A stretch of DNA of 64,000 bases from Cronobacter malonaticus LMG 23826 (GCF_001277215.2 NZ_CP013940.1:372001-436000); one strand, 5' to 3'. Shown: positions 31,488 to 40,529, counted from the first letter of the stretch. Numbers and translations: made by a program. The notes: a model not told the origin generated them from the sequence alone.

Positions 31488-32145
31488 CGCCTGCGAGGGC
31501 ACGCGGGAAAAGTGTATTGTTCTCAAGGCTGATGTGATTCATCAGATCGTCAATCAGCTCATTGATGCCGTTATATAGCGCGCGCCATGTCGTGCAGGCC
31601 TCCGGCGGCGGCGTCACGTTATTCGTGGTGTGCTTAATCACCTCCAGCAGCTCTCCCGCCTCGTCGTGCTCGCTCTCCATTACGCTAACCGGTCCCGCCG
31701 CCTGGCTGCCCATGCCCTGTTTAATCATCGGGAACAGCACACGCTCCTCTTTCATCATATGGCTCGTCAGCTCTTCATGCAGCAGGCTCAGATACTTCGC
31801 CAGCCCCTTCGGCACGCCCGGTTTATCGGCGTGAACGCGCTCCACTTTGGTGGCCTGCAAAATCAGCTCCGGCAATTGTTCGCGGTGGCGGTCGTGGTAG
31901 CGCACGATGATGTGATCGATGATTTCAGCAAGCGGCGCGGCTTGCCAGTCCTTCTCCAGCGGCGTTTCAGCCAATGCCGCCAGTTCGTTTTCAATCATTT
32001 CCAGATCGAGCGCCTGGCGGGTCGCCGCGCGCAGCAGCGTCTGTTTGCCGCCGCAGCAGAAATCCAGGTCGTATTTACGGAACAGCGCAGAGGCGCGCGG
32101 GATGGTTAACGCCAGTTCGCCAAGGGGTTGGTCACGGAAGGCCAT
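31480..32145 (-). CDS. ytfE: Di-iron protein YtfE (RIC), repair of iron-sulfur clusters
   Basis: A hemerythrin-like protein that restores Fe-S clusters damaged by NO or peroxide. It has 221 aa. The N-terminal ScdA_N domain carries C30-C31 in DFCCGGKQ. The C-terminal hemerythrin domain shows its histidine and glutamate ligands in [38 protein letters not shown] and [11 protein letters not shown]. Expression should be controlled by NsrR, given the operator just upstream. Confidence 0.96.
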   Translation of the reverse strand: MAFRDQPLGELALTIPRASALFRKYDLDFCCGGKQTLLRAATRQALDLEMIENELAALAETPLEKDWQAAPLAEIIDHIIVRYHDRHREQLPELILQATKVERVHADKPGVPKGLAKYLSLLHEELTSHMMKEERVLFPMIKQGMGSQAAGPVSVMESEHDEAGELLEVIKHTTNNVTPPPEACTTWRALYNGINELIDDLMNHISLENNTLFPRALAGEK

Positions 32146-32170
32146 AGCAGTACCTCACTCAGGATTTATT

Positions 32171-32193
32171 AAGATGCATATTAAATGCATCTT
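32171..32193 (-). promoter_or_regulatory. NsrR operator upstream of ytfE
   Basis: The 11-1-11 palindrome has left arm AAGATGCATAT, spacer T and right arm AAATGCATCTT. It agrees with the NsrR consensus (AAGATGCYTTT and its complement) at nearly every position. It lies 26 nt upstream of the ytfE start; nsrR is encoded at 14993-15418. Confidence 0.9.
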
Positions 32194-32325
32194 TAAGGCG
32201 AGGCTATAACCCTTTCGGGGAGGGGGATTAAAGTGTGAGGTGTGTCACAAAAATATTTTGCCAGCTAACTGGCTGATCGCTATCAGGAAATAACTGGAAA
32301 CCGCGCTCTGCGCCGCTTTGCTGAT

Positions 32326-32352
32326 TAAACAACCTGAATGACCTGCCGATAG
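32326..32352 (+). promoter_or_regulatory. Sigma-28 (FliA) promoter of the Tsr-like chemoreceptor
   Basis: TAAACAAC (32326-32333), exactly 11 nt, then GCCGATAG (32345-32352). The -10 matches seven of eight consensus bases. The start codon is 35 nt downstream. Confidence 0.85.
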
Positions 32353-32387
32353 ATACACCCTGGATTACACCTGCCAAAAGGTCTTTC

Positions 32388-34061
32388 ATGTTTAAACGTA
32401 TAAAAGTCATAACCCTTTTAATTACCGTATTGATCGTTCTGGGCGCGATGCAGCTTATTGCGGCAGGCGTTTTTATCTCTGCGCTCAATAACGACAAAGA
32501 CAACTTTAACGTCTCGCAAATCTCCAGCCAGAACGTGGCGGAATTTACCGACGCCTGGATAAGCCTCAACCAGACGCGCGTTACGCTGAACCGCGGCATG
32601 CTGCGTCTGCAGGGCAACATGGCGAACCAAATCAACGGCGGCCAGCTCAATCAACTGGTTGATACGGCTAACAAACTGCTGGCAGAAGCGCAGAGCCATT
32701 ACGACAAATACTATGGGCTGCCGGAAACGCCGGGCATGGACGAGCGTCTGGTCGATCGTCTGGAAGAGCAGTACCGCATCTACTCCTCGACGCTTGCGCA
32801 AATGAATAAATTCCTGGCCGAAGGCAATCTGGAAGGCATGTTCAAGCAGAATGCCGAGCAGAAGCAGAACGCCATGCAGGCGGTCTATCGCGAATGGCGC
32901 GCCGAGCAGGCGAAGCTTGCCAGCAAAGGCGTGAAAGACAACGAAAGCGACTACGAGCGCATTCTGTGGATCCTGTCGGCGATTATGGTGATGGTGCTGG
33001 CCGTCATTATTATCAGCTGGGTGGCGATGCGCCGTGTGCTGCTGCTGCCGCTGCACGATGTCATGGGTCATATCCGCGCGATTGCCGCAGGCGATCTGAC
33101 GCAGCCTATCGATGCGCAAGGCCATAACGAAATGGCGCTGCTGGCGCGTAACGTCCACGAAATGCAGCAGGCGCTGGCTCGTACGGTCAGCACCGTGCGC
33201 GACAGCACCGACACCATCTTCACCGGTGCCAGCGAAATCTCCGCGGGCAGCAACGATCTCTCTTCACGCACCGAGCAGCAGGCCGCGTCGCTGGAAGAGA
33301 CCGCCGCCAGCATGGAACAGCTGACCGCGACCGTGAAACAGAATGCCGATAACGCCCGTCAGGCGACGCAACTGGCGCGTACCGCATCGGAAACCGCGCT
33401 GAAAGGCGGGGAAGTGGTGGATGGCGTCGTCCGCACTATGGACGAAATCGCCGCCAGCTCTAACCAGATCGCGCAGATTACCAACGTCATCGACGGCATC
33501 GCGTTCCAGACCAACATCCTCGCGCTTAACGCGGCGGTGGAAGCGGCGCGCGCGGGCGAGCAGGGCCGTGGTTTTGCGGTGGTGGCGGGCGAAGTGCGCA
33601 CGCTGGCAAGCCGCAGCGCCCAGGCCGCGAAAGAGATCAAAGCGCTTATCGAAAACTCCGGCAACCGCGTCGACGCGGGCTCGCAGCTGGTGCGCGAAGC
33701 GGGTGAAACCATGAAAGAAGTGGTCGGCGCGGTGACGCGCGTAACCGATATCATGGGTGAAATCGCCTCGGCGTCAGATGAGCAGAGCCGCGGTATCGAT
33801 CAGGTGGGTCTGGCGGTCTCCGAGATGGATAAAGTGACGCAGCAGAACGCCGCGCTGGTAGAAGAGTCCGCCGCCGCAGCAGCAGCTCTTGAAGATCAGG
33901 CGGGCAAGCTTAACGAAGCGGTCGCGGTGTTCAAACTCAACCGCGCCCAGGCGCGCGCGGCGAGCGTTGCGCCGCAGGCATCAACCTTCAGCGCGCCAGC
34001 GCCGGTGGCGAGCCTCAAAGCCGCGCCAGCAGGCGGCAGCGACAACTGGGAAACGTTCTAA
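32388..34061 (+). CDS. Tsr-like methyl-accepting chemotaxis protein
   Basis: A full-length high-abundance-type receptor of 557 aa. TM1 (about 7-30) is followed by a four-helix Tar-type periplasmic domain in which R64, R69 and R73 occupy the amino-acid-binding positions known from Tsr. TM2 (about 190-212), HAMP and the signalling domain ([25 protein letters not shown]) follow. It ends in NWETF, the CheR/CheB-tethering pentapeptide. In E. coli ytfE and ytfF are adjacent, so this is an extra gene. The ligand is probably an amino acid, but which one cannot be read from the sequence. Confidence 0.94.
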   Translation: MFKRIKVITLLITVLIVLGAMQLIAAGVFISALNNDKDNFNVSQISSQNVAEFTDAWISLNQTRVTLNRGMLRLQGNMANQINGGQLNQLVDTANKLLAEAQSHYDKYYGLPETPGMDERLVDRLEEQYRIYSSTLAQMNKFLAEGNLEGMFKQNAEQKQNAMQAVYREWRAEQAKLASKGVKDNESDYERILWILSAIMVMVLAVIIISWVAMRRVLLLPLHDVMGHIRAIAAGDLTQPIDAQGHNEMALLARNVHEMQQALARTVSTVRDSTDTIFTGASEISAGSNDLSSRTEQQAASLEETAASMEQLTATVKQNADNARQATQLARTASETALKGGEVVDGVVRTMDEIAASSNQIAQITNVIDGIAFQTNILALNAAVEAARAGEQGRGFAVVAGEVRTLASRSAQAAKEIKALIENSGNRVDAGSQLVREAGETMKEVVGAVTRVTDIMGEIASASDEQSRGIDQVGLAVSEMDKVTQQNAALVEESAAAAAALEDQAGKLNEAVAVFKLNRAQARAASVAPQASTFSAPAPVASLKAAPAGGSDNWETF

Positions 34062-34066
34062 GCCTG

Positions 34067-34093
34067 AAGGCCCGTCACCGACGGGCCTTTTTT
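34067..34093 (+). terminator. Terminator of the Tsr-like receptor gene
   Basis: The 10-bp stem AAGGCCCGTC / GACGGGCCTT with loop ACC is followed by T residues. It overlaps the stop codon of the convergent ytfF. Confidence 0.9.
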
Positions 34094-35060
34094 ATGGCGC
34101 CTCCTGCGTCACGCGCTCCGCGACCGGCACGATTTTCACCCGCACCGCCATCACCACGCCTGCGGCCAGCAGCGCGATGCCGGTCAGGGTCAGCAGTGGC
34201 GGCAGGCTCTGGCGCAGCAAAAAGGTATAGAGCAGCCCGGCCAGTGTTTCAAAAACGATAAGCGGACCGAGGATCACGGTCGGCAGGCGCTGGCTTGCAA
34301 TATTCCAGCACAGCGCGCCAATCCACGAACAGCAGAGCGCAATGGCGATCATCAGGCCGATAAACACGCCAGGGCGCGGGCCGAAGGGCAGCGCGAAGCC
34401 GCTATTATTGGCCGAAAGCCACAGGCACGCGGCGATATAACCCACCAGCGAAACCGGCAGCGTCACCAGCCCTTGCGCGGTCGCCCACATCATCGGGTGT
34501 TTATCGGGGTTTTCCCGCAGCCAGCGGGCGTTACGCAGCGCATACCACGCCCAGCAAATCACCGACACGCTCGCGAGCGCAATGCCGCTTGCGTAGCGGC
34601 CCGGCGTAAAGCCCGGCAGACCGTGACGCAGCTCGGCGAAATTAACGCAGACCAGCCCGCAGAAAATCGCCGCCAGCGCCGGGCACAACCGCCGCCAGGG
34701 CAGCCTGCCGTCGCGACGGCTATAGAGCAGATTGGCGAAGACCGGAATGACCACCGGCAGCGTGCCGATGATCATCGTGGAGACCGGCGCGCCGGTGCGC
34801 TGAATGGCGCTCGCAAGGCACACGTAATAGATAAGATTGCCCATCATGGTCAGCGCCAGCGCGGTCAGCCAGTCGCGCGCGGTAAGCTGTTTTAACCGCC
34901 CGCGCCCGGCCCACGCCAGCGGCAGCGCCAGCAGACCCAGCGCCAGATAGCGCCCCATCGACTGCAATACCGCCGGGTATTCCGGCACCAGTAAGGGGCC
35001 GACGAAAATCAGCCCCCACATTAACCCCGCCAGCAGGGCATACAACACACCCGTTAACAT
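34092..35060 (-). CDS. ytfF: EamA/DMT-family transporter YtfF
   Basis: An inner-membrane protein of 322 aa with ten predicted TM helices, built from two EamA repeats. It matches E. coli YtfF throughout (GVLYALLAGLMWGLIFVGP, SAIQRTGAPVSTMIIGTLPVV, NPDKHPMMWATAQGLVTLPVS). The substrate is unknown; relatives export small metabolites. The start is taken at the ATG equivalent to the E. coli start; an ATG one codon upstream (35063) or a GTG at 35069 cannot be excluded. Confidence 0.9.
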   Translation of the reverse strand: MLTGVLYALLAGLMWGLIFVGPLLVPEYPAVLQSMGRYLALGLLALPLAWAGRGRLKQLTARDWLTALALTMMGNLIYYVCLASAIQRTGAPVSTMIIGTLPVVIPVFANLLYSRRDGRLPWRRLCPALAAIFCGLVCVNFAELRHGLPGFTPGRYASGIALASVSVICWAWYALRNARWLRENPDKHPMMWATAQGLVTLPVSLVGYIAACLWLSANNSGFALPFGPRPGVFIGLMIAIALCCSWIGALCWNIASQRLPTVILGPLIVFETLAGLLYTFLLRQSLPPLLTLTGIALLAAGVVMAVRVKIVPVAERVTQEAP

Positions 35061-35139
35061 CATCACCACCCACGTCGCTGTTTAGCGCATGAGTGTAGCG
35101 GCGGGCGAAAGAGGGCGTCTTGTACCAGCTTGCTGCGCA

Positions 35140-35721
35140 TCAGCTCAGATCGTGCAGATCTTTGCCGTTGGGCGGCCCGAGGCGAAAATCGGAGAAAACT
35201 ATCTCAAGCCCGGCGCGCGACGGCGAACAGCACATCGCGCCGAGGAAATAGCGCTCCACTTGCGGAAATGGGCACAGGCGCAGCAGCGGCCAGGTGTCGC
35301 CGTCGGTGGAGTATTGCAGGCGCAGGCTCTGGTTCTGGCGCGTCAGGCGCAGCCAGAAGTGATTCTGCGCGGCGGGGAAAATGCCGGTCGCCCAGTCGGA
35401 GCGCTCAAGCGTCAGCACGCTGCCTATCATCGGCTGCGCGTCGTTATACTCAATACCCGCTTTCAGCCAGCGTTGTTCGTCCGCCATCAGGAACAGCCCC
35501 GCCTGGTCATACAGCGTGGTGAAATCGCCCTCGACGCGCACCTGGAACGTAAACTCACCGGCGATATCCGTACCGAAAACGTGCCCGGAATGGCGCTGAA
35601 AGCCATACCAGGTGGTTTGCCAGAAATCGGTTTGCGCATCGGTGGTGACATGCAGCGCGTCACTTTCGCGCCGCCAGCGTGCGGGTTCATTCAGCCAGCG
35701 CCAGTCCGCCAGATTTTCCAT
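35140..35721 (-). CDS. DUF1349 domain protein
   Basis: A 193-aa cytoplasmic protein of the DUF1349 family, predicted to have a concanavalin-like beta-sandwich. Family features are TDFWQTTWYGF, FTFQVRVEGDFTTLYDQAGLFL, WLKAGIEY and FWLRLTRQNQSLRLQYSTDG. The ATG at 35721 follows AAGGGAG; a TTG at 35739 is the alternative. Function is unknown; some relatives are annotated as regulators of sugar use. It lies just downstream of the AraC-type gene on the same strand (48 nt apart), so the two are probably co-transcribed. Confidence 0.82.
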   Translation of the reverse strand: MENLADWRWLNEPARWRRESDALHVTTDAQTDFWQTTWYGFQRHSGHVFGTDIAGEFTFQVRVEGDFTTLYDQAGLFLMADEQRWLKAGIEYNDAQPMIGSVLTLERSDWATGIFPAAQNHFWLRLTRQNQSLRLQYSTDGDTWPLLRLCPFPQVERYFLGAMCCSPSRAGLEIVFSDFRLGPPNGKDLHDLS

Positions 35722-35769
35722 CGGTCTTCTCCCTTGCAAAGGTGTCTGAATTATAGCCGGGCTGAAGAT

Positions 35770-36591
35770 CTAGCGAGCCACCTGTTTCTGGTAGCGGGCG
35801 GGCGTAATGCCGTAGCGGCGGGTAAACGCGCGGGTGAGGTGCGGTTGATCGGAAAGGCCCACGGCAGCGGCGACTTCGGCGGCGGGCAGGCCAGCGGCGA
35901 GAAACTGTTTGGCGCGCCACAGCCGCACCGCCATCAGCATCTGGTGCGGCGTCACGTCATAGCGGGCTTTAAACTGGCGCTGGAAATGATAAGGGCTTAA
36001 CGCCGCTTCGGCGGCAATCTCATCGAGCGTCAGCGGCAGCATGTAATTTTCGTAGAGAAAATCGCGCACCCGGTCGAAGCGGTGCGCGCCTTCGGCAGCC
36101 TGCGGCGCGTGGCGCGCGTACGGGCGGAAGGTGTCGATAAGCTCAAGCAGCAACCCCTGCTGCGCGAGCGTATCCGGCGCGGACCAGAGTGCGGCGATAA
36201 GCTGGCCGGTCTGGCGGGCGCGTAGCGGGTCGTGACGCTCCACCTCGCCAAACCACCAGTGGCGCTCGCCAGTGAGCTGCGCCAGCGTTTCTGGCTCCAG
36301 ATAGATCATCCGGTAGCGCCAGCCCTGCTGGGTCGCCGCTTCGCCGGTGTGCAGTTCATCGGGGTTCATGGTGACGAGCGAATTGACCGCCGCCACGTGT
36401 TGCGCGCCGCGATAGCGAAAGCGTTCGGCGCCAAGTTCAATCGCGCCGATGCCAAAGGCCTCGTGGGTGTGTGGCTCAAAAGCGTAATGCGCGATATGGG
36501 CGTGATAAAGCTCCACGCCCGGCAGCGCAGGCAGTTGCCGGAAGCGGGCGCTGTCGCGTTCGTCGGTGAACTGATCGGGTACGCCGTGCAC
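35770..36591 (-). CDS. AraC-family transcriptional regulator
   Basis: A 273-aa protein with an N-terminal cupin-like AraC ligand-binding domain (HTHEAFGIGAIE...NPDELHTGE) and two C-terminal helix-turn-helices (LTLDEIAAEAALSPYHFQRQFKARYDVTPHQM; AEVAAAVGLSDQPHLTRAFTRRYGITPARY). The start is placed at a GTG (36591) with GGAGAG upstream. An ATG at 36621 overlaps a TATAAT-like element and lacks an RBS. Architecture resembles regulators of amino-acid exporters and sugar genes. The target may be the adjoining DUF1349 gene. Confidence 0.85.
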   Translation of the reverse strand: MHGVPDQFTDERDSARFRQLPALPGVELYHAHIAHYAFEPHTHEAFGIGAIELGAERFRYRGAQHVAAVNSLVTMNPDELHTGEAATQQGWRYRMIYLEPETLAQLTGERHWWFGEVERHDPLRARQTGQLIAALWSAPDTLAQQGLLLELIDTFRPYARHAPQAAEGAHRFDRVRDFLYENYMLPLTLDEIAAEAALSPYHFQRQFKARYDVTPHQMLMAVRLWRAKQFLAAGLPAAEVAAAVGLSDQPHLTRAFTRRYGITPARYQKQVAR

Positions 36592-36631
36592 AGGAGCTCT
36601 CCACGAAGGGTAAGCCCCCATTATAAGAACA

Positions 36632-36651
36632 ACGGTGGCCTTCGCCACCGT
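36632..36651 (-). terminator. Terminator after the LprI-like gene
   Basis: The perfect 8-bp stem ACGGTGGC / GCCACCGT with a 4-nt loop is followed on the minus strand by TGTTCTTAT. It lies 26 nt past the stop codon. Confidence 0.7.
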
Positions 36652-36676
36652 AATTAACAATTAATTAACCTGACGG

Positions 36677-37048
36677 TTATTCGATGCGGGAGAGGTCGGC
36701 GTCGTTGCACCCGGCGTTGCGGCACTCGCGCTCGATGCTTTTCAGCAGCGCAATGCGGGCGGCCATTTTTTCATTCGCGCAGCCGAGCAGCAGCGTGGAG
36801 CCTTCCGCGCACTCGTGATCGCGCACTTTCAGCCAGGAGATCTGCGCGTTTTTCACGACCTGTTTCTGCGCAGGCGAGAGCACTGACATGGTGTTTTTAT
36901 ATTGCTGGTTGAGGTCGCGGTCGCCCTGAACCATTTCCAGCGCGGCGCAGTAAGTGGTGTCATACGGGCTGCGCGGATTGTCACAGCTCATGGACCACGC
37001 GGCGGCGCTGCACAGCAGCAGCGGAAGTGCGAGAAGGTGTGCTTTCAT
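36677..37048 (-). CDS. LprI-like (DUF1311) periplasmic protein
   Basis: A secreted protein of 123 aa. The signal peptide MKAHLLALPLLLCSAAAWS precedes a small mature domain with six cysteines: SCDNP, TYCAAL, HECAEG, LLGCANE, RECRN and GCND. The pattern (LNQQYKNTMSVLSPAQKQVVKNAQISWLKVRDHEC) is that of the DUF1311 family, whose member LprI inhibits lysozyme. Whether this protein does so is an inference. I do not recall an E. coli equivalent at this place. Confidence 0.85.
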   Translation of the reverse strand: MKAHLLALPLLLCSAAAWSMSCDNPRSPYDTTYCAALEMVQGDRDLNQQYKNTMSVLSPAQKQVVKNAQISWLKVRDHECAEGSTLLLGCANEKMAARIALLKSIERECRNAGCNDADLSRIE

Positions 37049-37145
37049 GAGGATCCCTGTTTTCGGTTTATTGTTTTGAGCGCCTGTGGCAGGCGCTCGC
37101 ATTGTATCCGGCAGGCACAGGGAAAGCAGCCTGCCAGATTTAATA

Positions 37146-38000
37146 TTACGGTTTCAGACTCTCGCGCAGGCTCGCTTCAAGCGAGGTAGTCGGGCGGCCA
37201 ATGAGCGCGCTGAGCTGGCGGCTGTCATCAAACAGGCCCCCTTTGGAGGCACCGACATCGGAATCCGCCAGCAGCTTAGCAAAGCCTTCCGGCAGACCCG
37301 CGCCCGTGAGCGCCGCGGCGAAATCCGCCTCGCTCAAATTCTGATACGCGACCGTTTTACCGGTTTCTTTACTTAACAGCGCGGTCAGATCGCGAAGCGT
37401 CCAGGCGTGGTCGCCCGCCAGCTCATAAACGCGCCCGGCCTGGTTATCGAGTGTCAGCACTTTCGCAGCGGCTTCGGCGTAATCCTGACGGCTGGCGGAG
37501 GCGATTTTCCCGTCGCCGGCGCTGCCGATAAACACGCCGTGCTCAAGCGCCGGCGGCACGCTCGCCAGATAGTTTTCGGTGTACCAGCCGTTACGCAGCA
37601 GGACGTAAGGAACACCGGCATCCGCGAGCATCTTTTCAGTAGCGACATGTTCGTCGGCAAGCCCCAGCGGCGAGCGGTCGGCATGCAGCAGGCTGGTGTA
37701 AGCAATGAGTTTCACGCCTGCGGTTTTCGCGGCGTCGATAACGTTGCGGTGCTGCGGCGCGCGCTGGCCCACTTCGCTTGAAGAGATGAGCAGCAGTTTC
37801 TCCACGCCCGCGAATGCCGCGGTGAGCGCCGCCGCGTCATTATAATCAGCCGCGCGGACCTGGACGCCTCTGGCACTGAGCGCCGCGGCTTTCGCCGGAT
37901 TACGGACAATCGCGACAATTTCCTGTGCCGCGACGGTGTTCAGCAGAGTATCAATCACGCGCTGGCCAAGCTGGCCGGTAGCGCCGGTAATCGCAATCAT
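37146..38000 (-). CDS. qorB: NAD(P)H:quinone oxidoreductase QorB
   Basis: A cytoplasmic NmrA-like Rossmann-fold reductase of 284 aa (E. coli QorB/YtfG type). It starts MIAITGATGQLGQRVID with the NADPH-binding loop GATGQLG, followed by AIVRNPAKA, LLLISSSEVGQRAPQHRN and LLRNGWYTENY. An upstream in-frame extension of 192 codons runs across the ytfH gene and is not real. It is divergent from the HxlR regulator ytfH, 88 nt apart. Confidence 0.94.
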   Translation of the reverse strand: MIAITGATGQLGQRVIDTLLNTVAAQEIVAIVRNPAKAAALSARGVQVRAADYNDAAALTAAFAGVEKLLLISSSEVGQRAPQHRNVIDAAKTAGVKLIAYTSLLHADRSPLGLADEHVATEKMLADAGVPYVLLRNGWYTENYLASVPPALEHGVFIGSAGDGKIASASRQDYAEAAAKVLTLDNQAGRVYELAGDHAWTLRDLTALLSKETGKTVAYQNLSEADFAAALTGAGLPEGFAKLLADSDVGASKGGLFDDSRQLSALIGRPTTSLEASLRESLKP

Positions 38001-38048
38001 GGTCTTTTCCTTTGTATCGGTTGGGTGTTGTGGCACACTATCACTCAA

Positions 38049-38071
38049 ACTAACTTTTAGTAAGTACGTAC
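38049..38071. promoter_or_regulatory. Candidate HxlR-type operator between qorB and ytfH
   Basis: ACTAACT-TTT-AGTAAGT (38049-38065) is an inverted repeat with one mismatch. It overlaps the palindrome GTACGTAC (38064-38071). The position between divergent genes suits autoregulation plus control of qorB. Confidence 0.5.
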
Positions 38072-38088
38072 AAAAAGGTAAGTATGAA

Positions 38089-38469
38089 ATGACCCTTCCT
38101 ACCCTGAGTGAGCAGTTACGCGACGGCAATCTGTTCGCCGAGGAATGCCCGTCACGCGATGTGCTGAAACATGTGACCAGCCGCTGGGGCGTGCTGATCC
38201 TGGTGGCGCTGCGCGACGGCACGCACCGCTTCAGCGATTTGCGCCGGAAAATGGGCGGCGTGAGCGAGAAGATGCTGGCGCAGTCGTTACAGGCGCTGGA
38301 GCAGGATGGTTTTGTCGATCGCGTCTCGTATCCGGTGGTGCCGCCGCATGTGGAATACAGCCTGACGCCGCTCGGCGTGGAGGTGAGCGAAAAGGTGGCT
38401 GCGCTGGCCGACTGGATTGAAGTCAATCTGCCGCAGGTGATGGCGAACCGTGGAGAGCGGGCGGCGTAG
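38089..38469 (+). CDS. ytfH: HxlR-family transcriptional regulator YtfH
   Basis: A 126-aa winged-helix protein starting MTLPTLSEQL, the same length as E. coli YtfH. It contains CPSRDVLKHVTSRWGVLILVAL, the wing region MGGVSEKMLAQSLQALEQDGFV and YPVVPPHVEYSLTPLG. The single cysteine C20 (EECPS) sits where redox-sensing HxlR members such as QorR, YodB and HypR have theirs. Control of the divergent qorB by quinones or oxidants is likely but unproven. Confidence 0.92.
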   Translation: MTLPTLSEQLRDGNLFAEECPSRDVLKHVTSRWGVLILVALRDGTHRFSDLRRKMGGVSEKMLAQSLQALEQDGFVDRVSYPVVPPHVEYSLTPLGVEVSEKVAALADWIEVNLPQVMANRGERAA

Positions 38470-38492
38470 GGGCGGCCTTTGATGCGGCTAAG

Positions 38493-38524
38493 TGCCGGGT
38501 GCGGCTGCGCCTTACCCGGCCTAC
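38493..38524. repeat. REP (repetitive extragenic palindrome) element
   Basis: GCCGGGTGCGGC, a short loop, then GCCTTACCCGGCCTAC. This is the typical enterobacterial REP form, placed between convergent ytfH and cpdB. Confidence 0.85.
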
Positions 38525-38544
38525 GGGGGGGATGGTTTGTCTGG

Positions 38545-38577
38545 GTGCCGGGTGCGGCTACCACCACACCTGGCACT
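38545..38577. repeat. Degenerate second REP-like repeat
   Basis: GTGCCGGGTG pairs with CACCTGGCAC (nine of ten). It starts like the preceding REP and then diverges, so it is a decayed second copy, 9 nt before the cpdB stop. Confidence 0.65.
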
Positions 38578-38585
38578 GATGACCC

Positions 38586-40529
38586 TTACTTCGACAGATC
38601 CAATTGATACACCGCAAAACCGATATCATCTTTGCCAACGCTGGTCATCGGATATTGCGCTTTCTCTTTGATAAACACCGCCGCTTTGTCGGAAGGCGAG
38701 GTTTCAAAGCGGATATCCAGCTTGTGGTTGCCCGCAATCGGCGCGAGACGCCAGTTGTTATCCGCCGCCGGGTGAATTTCCCCCGCGCGTTTGGTTTCGG
38801 CACCAATCCACGCCGCCAGCACCGCGCGGTTCTCATCCGGCGAGGCGAACGCGATATGGCTGTCGCCGGTGCCGGCAAACTTCCCGCCATAAGCGCGATA
38901 GTTATTGGTGGCGACCAGGAACGTCGCGTTCGGATCGATGGGCTTGCCCTTAAACGTCAGGTTTTTGATGCGCTCCGCTTTCGGGTTGATCGTCTGACAT
39001 TCACCGTCATAGCGGGCGGGCTGCGTCACGTCTATCTGGTAATTTACGCCGTCGATAACGTCGAAGTTATAGGTGCGAAAACCGTCCCAGTTCAGCAGCG
39101 ACTGCGGCTTCGTGCTGTTGACATCAATCTGGTTAAACTGTCCGGCGGAGCACTCCAGCCACGCTTTTACTTCCGCGCCGGTCGCCTTCACCACCACCAG
39201 CGTATTCGGGTAGAGATAGAGATCGGAGGCGTTGCGCAGCGTCAGCTGGCCTTTTTCCACTTCCACAAAGCTTGCCGGATCGTTTTTACGGCCGCCTACT
39301 TTAAACGGCGCGGCGGCGGAGAGCACCGGCAACTGCGCCAGGTCCGGATCGCCCTGGATAAAGTGTTCCACGTAAGCTTTCTGGGCGTTATTCACCACCT
39401 GCACGGTCGGATCGTCCTGCACCAGCGCCAGATAGCTGTACATCGGATCGGCGGATTTCCCGACCGGCTGGCTGACAAATTCGCGCGTGGCGTCGTGATC
39501 CGCTTTCAGCATCTTCACCAGCGCCGGATCTTCAGCGGCGAGCGATTTCTTCGCCTGGGTGTCGTAGATCGGGCGCGCTTCGGCTTTGCTGTGCGTCACT
39601 TGCCATTTGCCGCTGTCGTTATTCAGCACCAGATCGACGATCCCCAGATGATCGCCCCACATGCCCGGCATCACCGCCGGCACGCCGTTTAGCGTACCTT
39701 TGGCGATATCCGCGCCTTTGATGGCGGCGAAATCTTTACCGGGGAAGACCGCGTGCGCATGGCCGAAGAGAATGGCATCCACGCCCGGCACCTGGCTCAA
39801 GTAGTACACCGAGTTTTCCGCCATCGTTTTGTATGGCTCGGCGGAAAGCCCGGAGTGCGCGACCACGACCACCAGATCGGCGCCTTCCGCGCGCATTTGC
39901 GGCACATATTTACGGGCGGTTTCGGTGATATCGTTGACCGTGACTTTGCCGCTGAGGTTCGCCTTATCCCACGTCATGATCTGCGGCGGCACAAACCCGA
40001 TGTAGCCGATTTTCAGCGTATGCGGCTTGCCGTCTTTATCTTTTACTTCGGTTTCTTTAATCAGGTACGGCGTAAAAAGCGGCTTTTGGGTTTTGGCATC
40101 GATGATGTTCGCGTTGACGTAAGGGAATTTCGCGCCAGCGAGCGCTTTATGCAGGTAATCGAGGCCGTAATTGAATTCATGGTTGCCGAGGTTGCCGACG
40201 GCGTAGTCCAGCATGTTCAGCGCTTTGTAGACCGGATGCACATCGCCGTCTTTCAGGCCCTTCGCGGCCATGTAATCGCCCAGCGGGCTGCCCTGGATGA
40301 GATCGCCGTTATCCACCAGCACGCTGTTGGCGGCCTCCTGGCGTGCGGCTTTGATTAAGCTTGCGGTACGCACCAGGCCGAATTTTTCGGTGGGCGCGTC
40401 TTTGTAATAGTCAAAGTCCATCATGTTGCTGTGCAGGTCGGTGGTTTCCAGAATGCGCAGGTCCACCGTGGCGGCGTTCACGCTGGCGGCGACCAGCGTG
40501 GCTATCATCGTTGCACTAAACTTAATCAT
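38586..40529 (-). CDS. cpdB: 2',3'-cyclic-nucleotide 2'-phosphodiesterase / 3'-nucleotidase
   Basis: A periplasmic enzyme that opens 2',3'-cyclic nucleotides and removes 3'-phosphates, allowing growth on them. The protein has 647 aa, the E. coli length, with signal peptide 1-19 (SVNA-A). Metallophosphoesterase motifs are [31 protein letters not shown] and [10 protein letters not shown] 5'-nucleotidase C-terminal domain follows ([33 protein letters not shown]). Confidence 0.97.
   Translation of the reverse strand: MIKFSATMIATLVAASVNAATVDLRILETTDLHSNMMDFDYYKDAPTEKFGLVRTASLIKAARQEAANSVLVDNGDLIQGSPLGDYMAAKGLKDGDVHPVYKALNMLDYAVGNLGNHEFNYGLDYLHKALAGAKFPYVNANIIDAKTQKPLFTPYLIKETEVKDKDGKPHTLKIGYIGFVPPQIMTWDKANLSGKVTVNDITETARKYVPQMRAEGADLVVVVAHSGLSAEPYKTMAENSVYYLSQVPGVDAILFGHAHAVFPGKDFAAIKGADIAKGTLNGVPAVMPGMWGDHLGIVDLVLNNDSGKWQVTHSKAEARPIYDTQAKKSLAAEDPALVKMLKADHDATREFVSQPVGKSADPMYSYLALVQDDPTVQVVNNAQKAYVEHFIQGDPDLAQLPVLSAAAPFKVGGRKNDPASFVEVEKGQLTLRNASDLYLYPNTLVVVKATGAEVKAWLECSAGQFNQIDVNSTKPQSLLNWDGFRTYNFDVIDGVNYQIDVTQPARYDGECQTINPKAERIKNLTFKGKPIDPNATFLVATNNYRAYGGKFAGTGDSHIAFASPDENRAVLAAWIGAETKRAGEIHPAADNNWRLAPIAGNHKLDIRFETSPSDKAAVFIKEKAQYPMTSVGKDDIGFAVYQLDLSK

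Noticed and set aside
38604-39692. A 362-codon plus-strand frame opposite cpdB
   Set aside because: It lies wholly within cpdB, whose catalytic motifs and exact length are certain.
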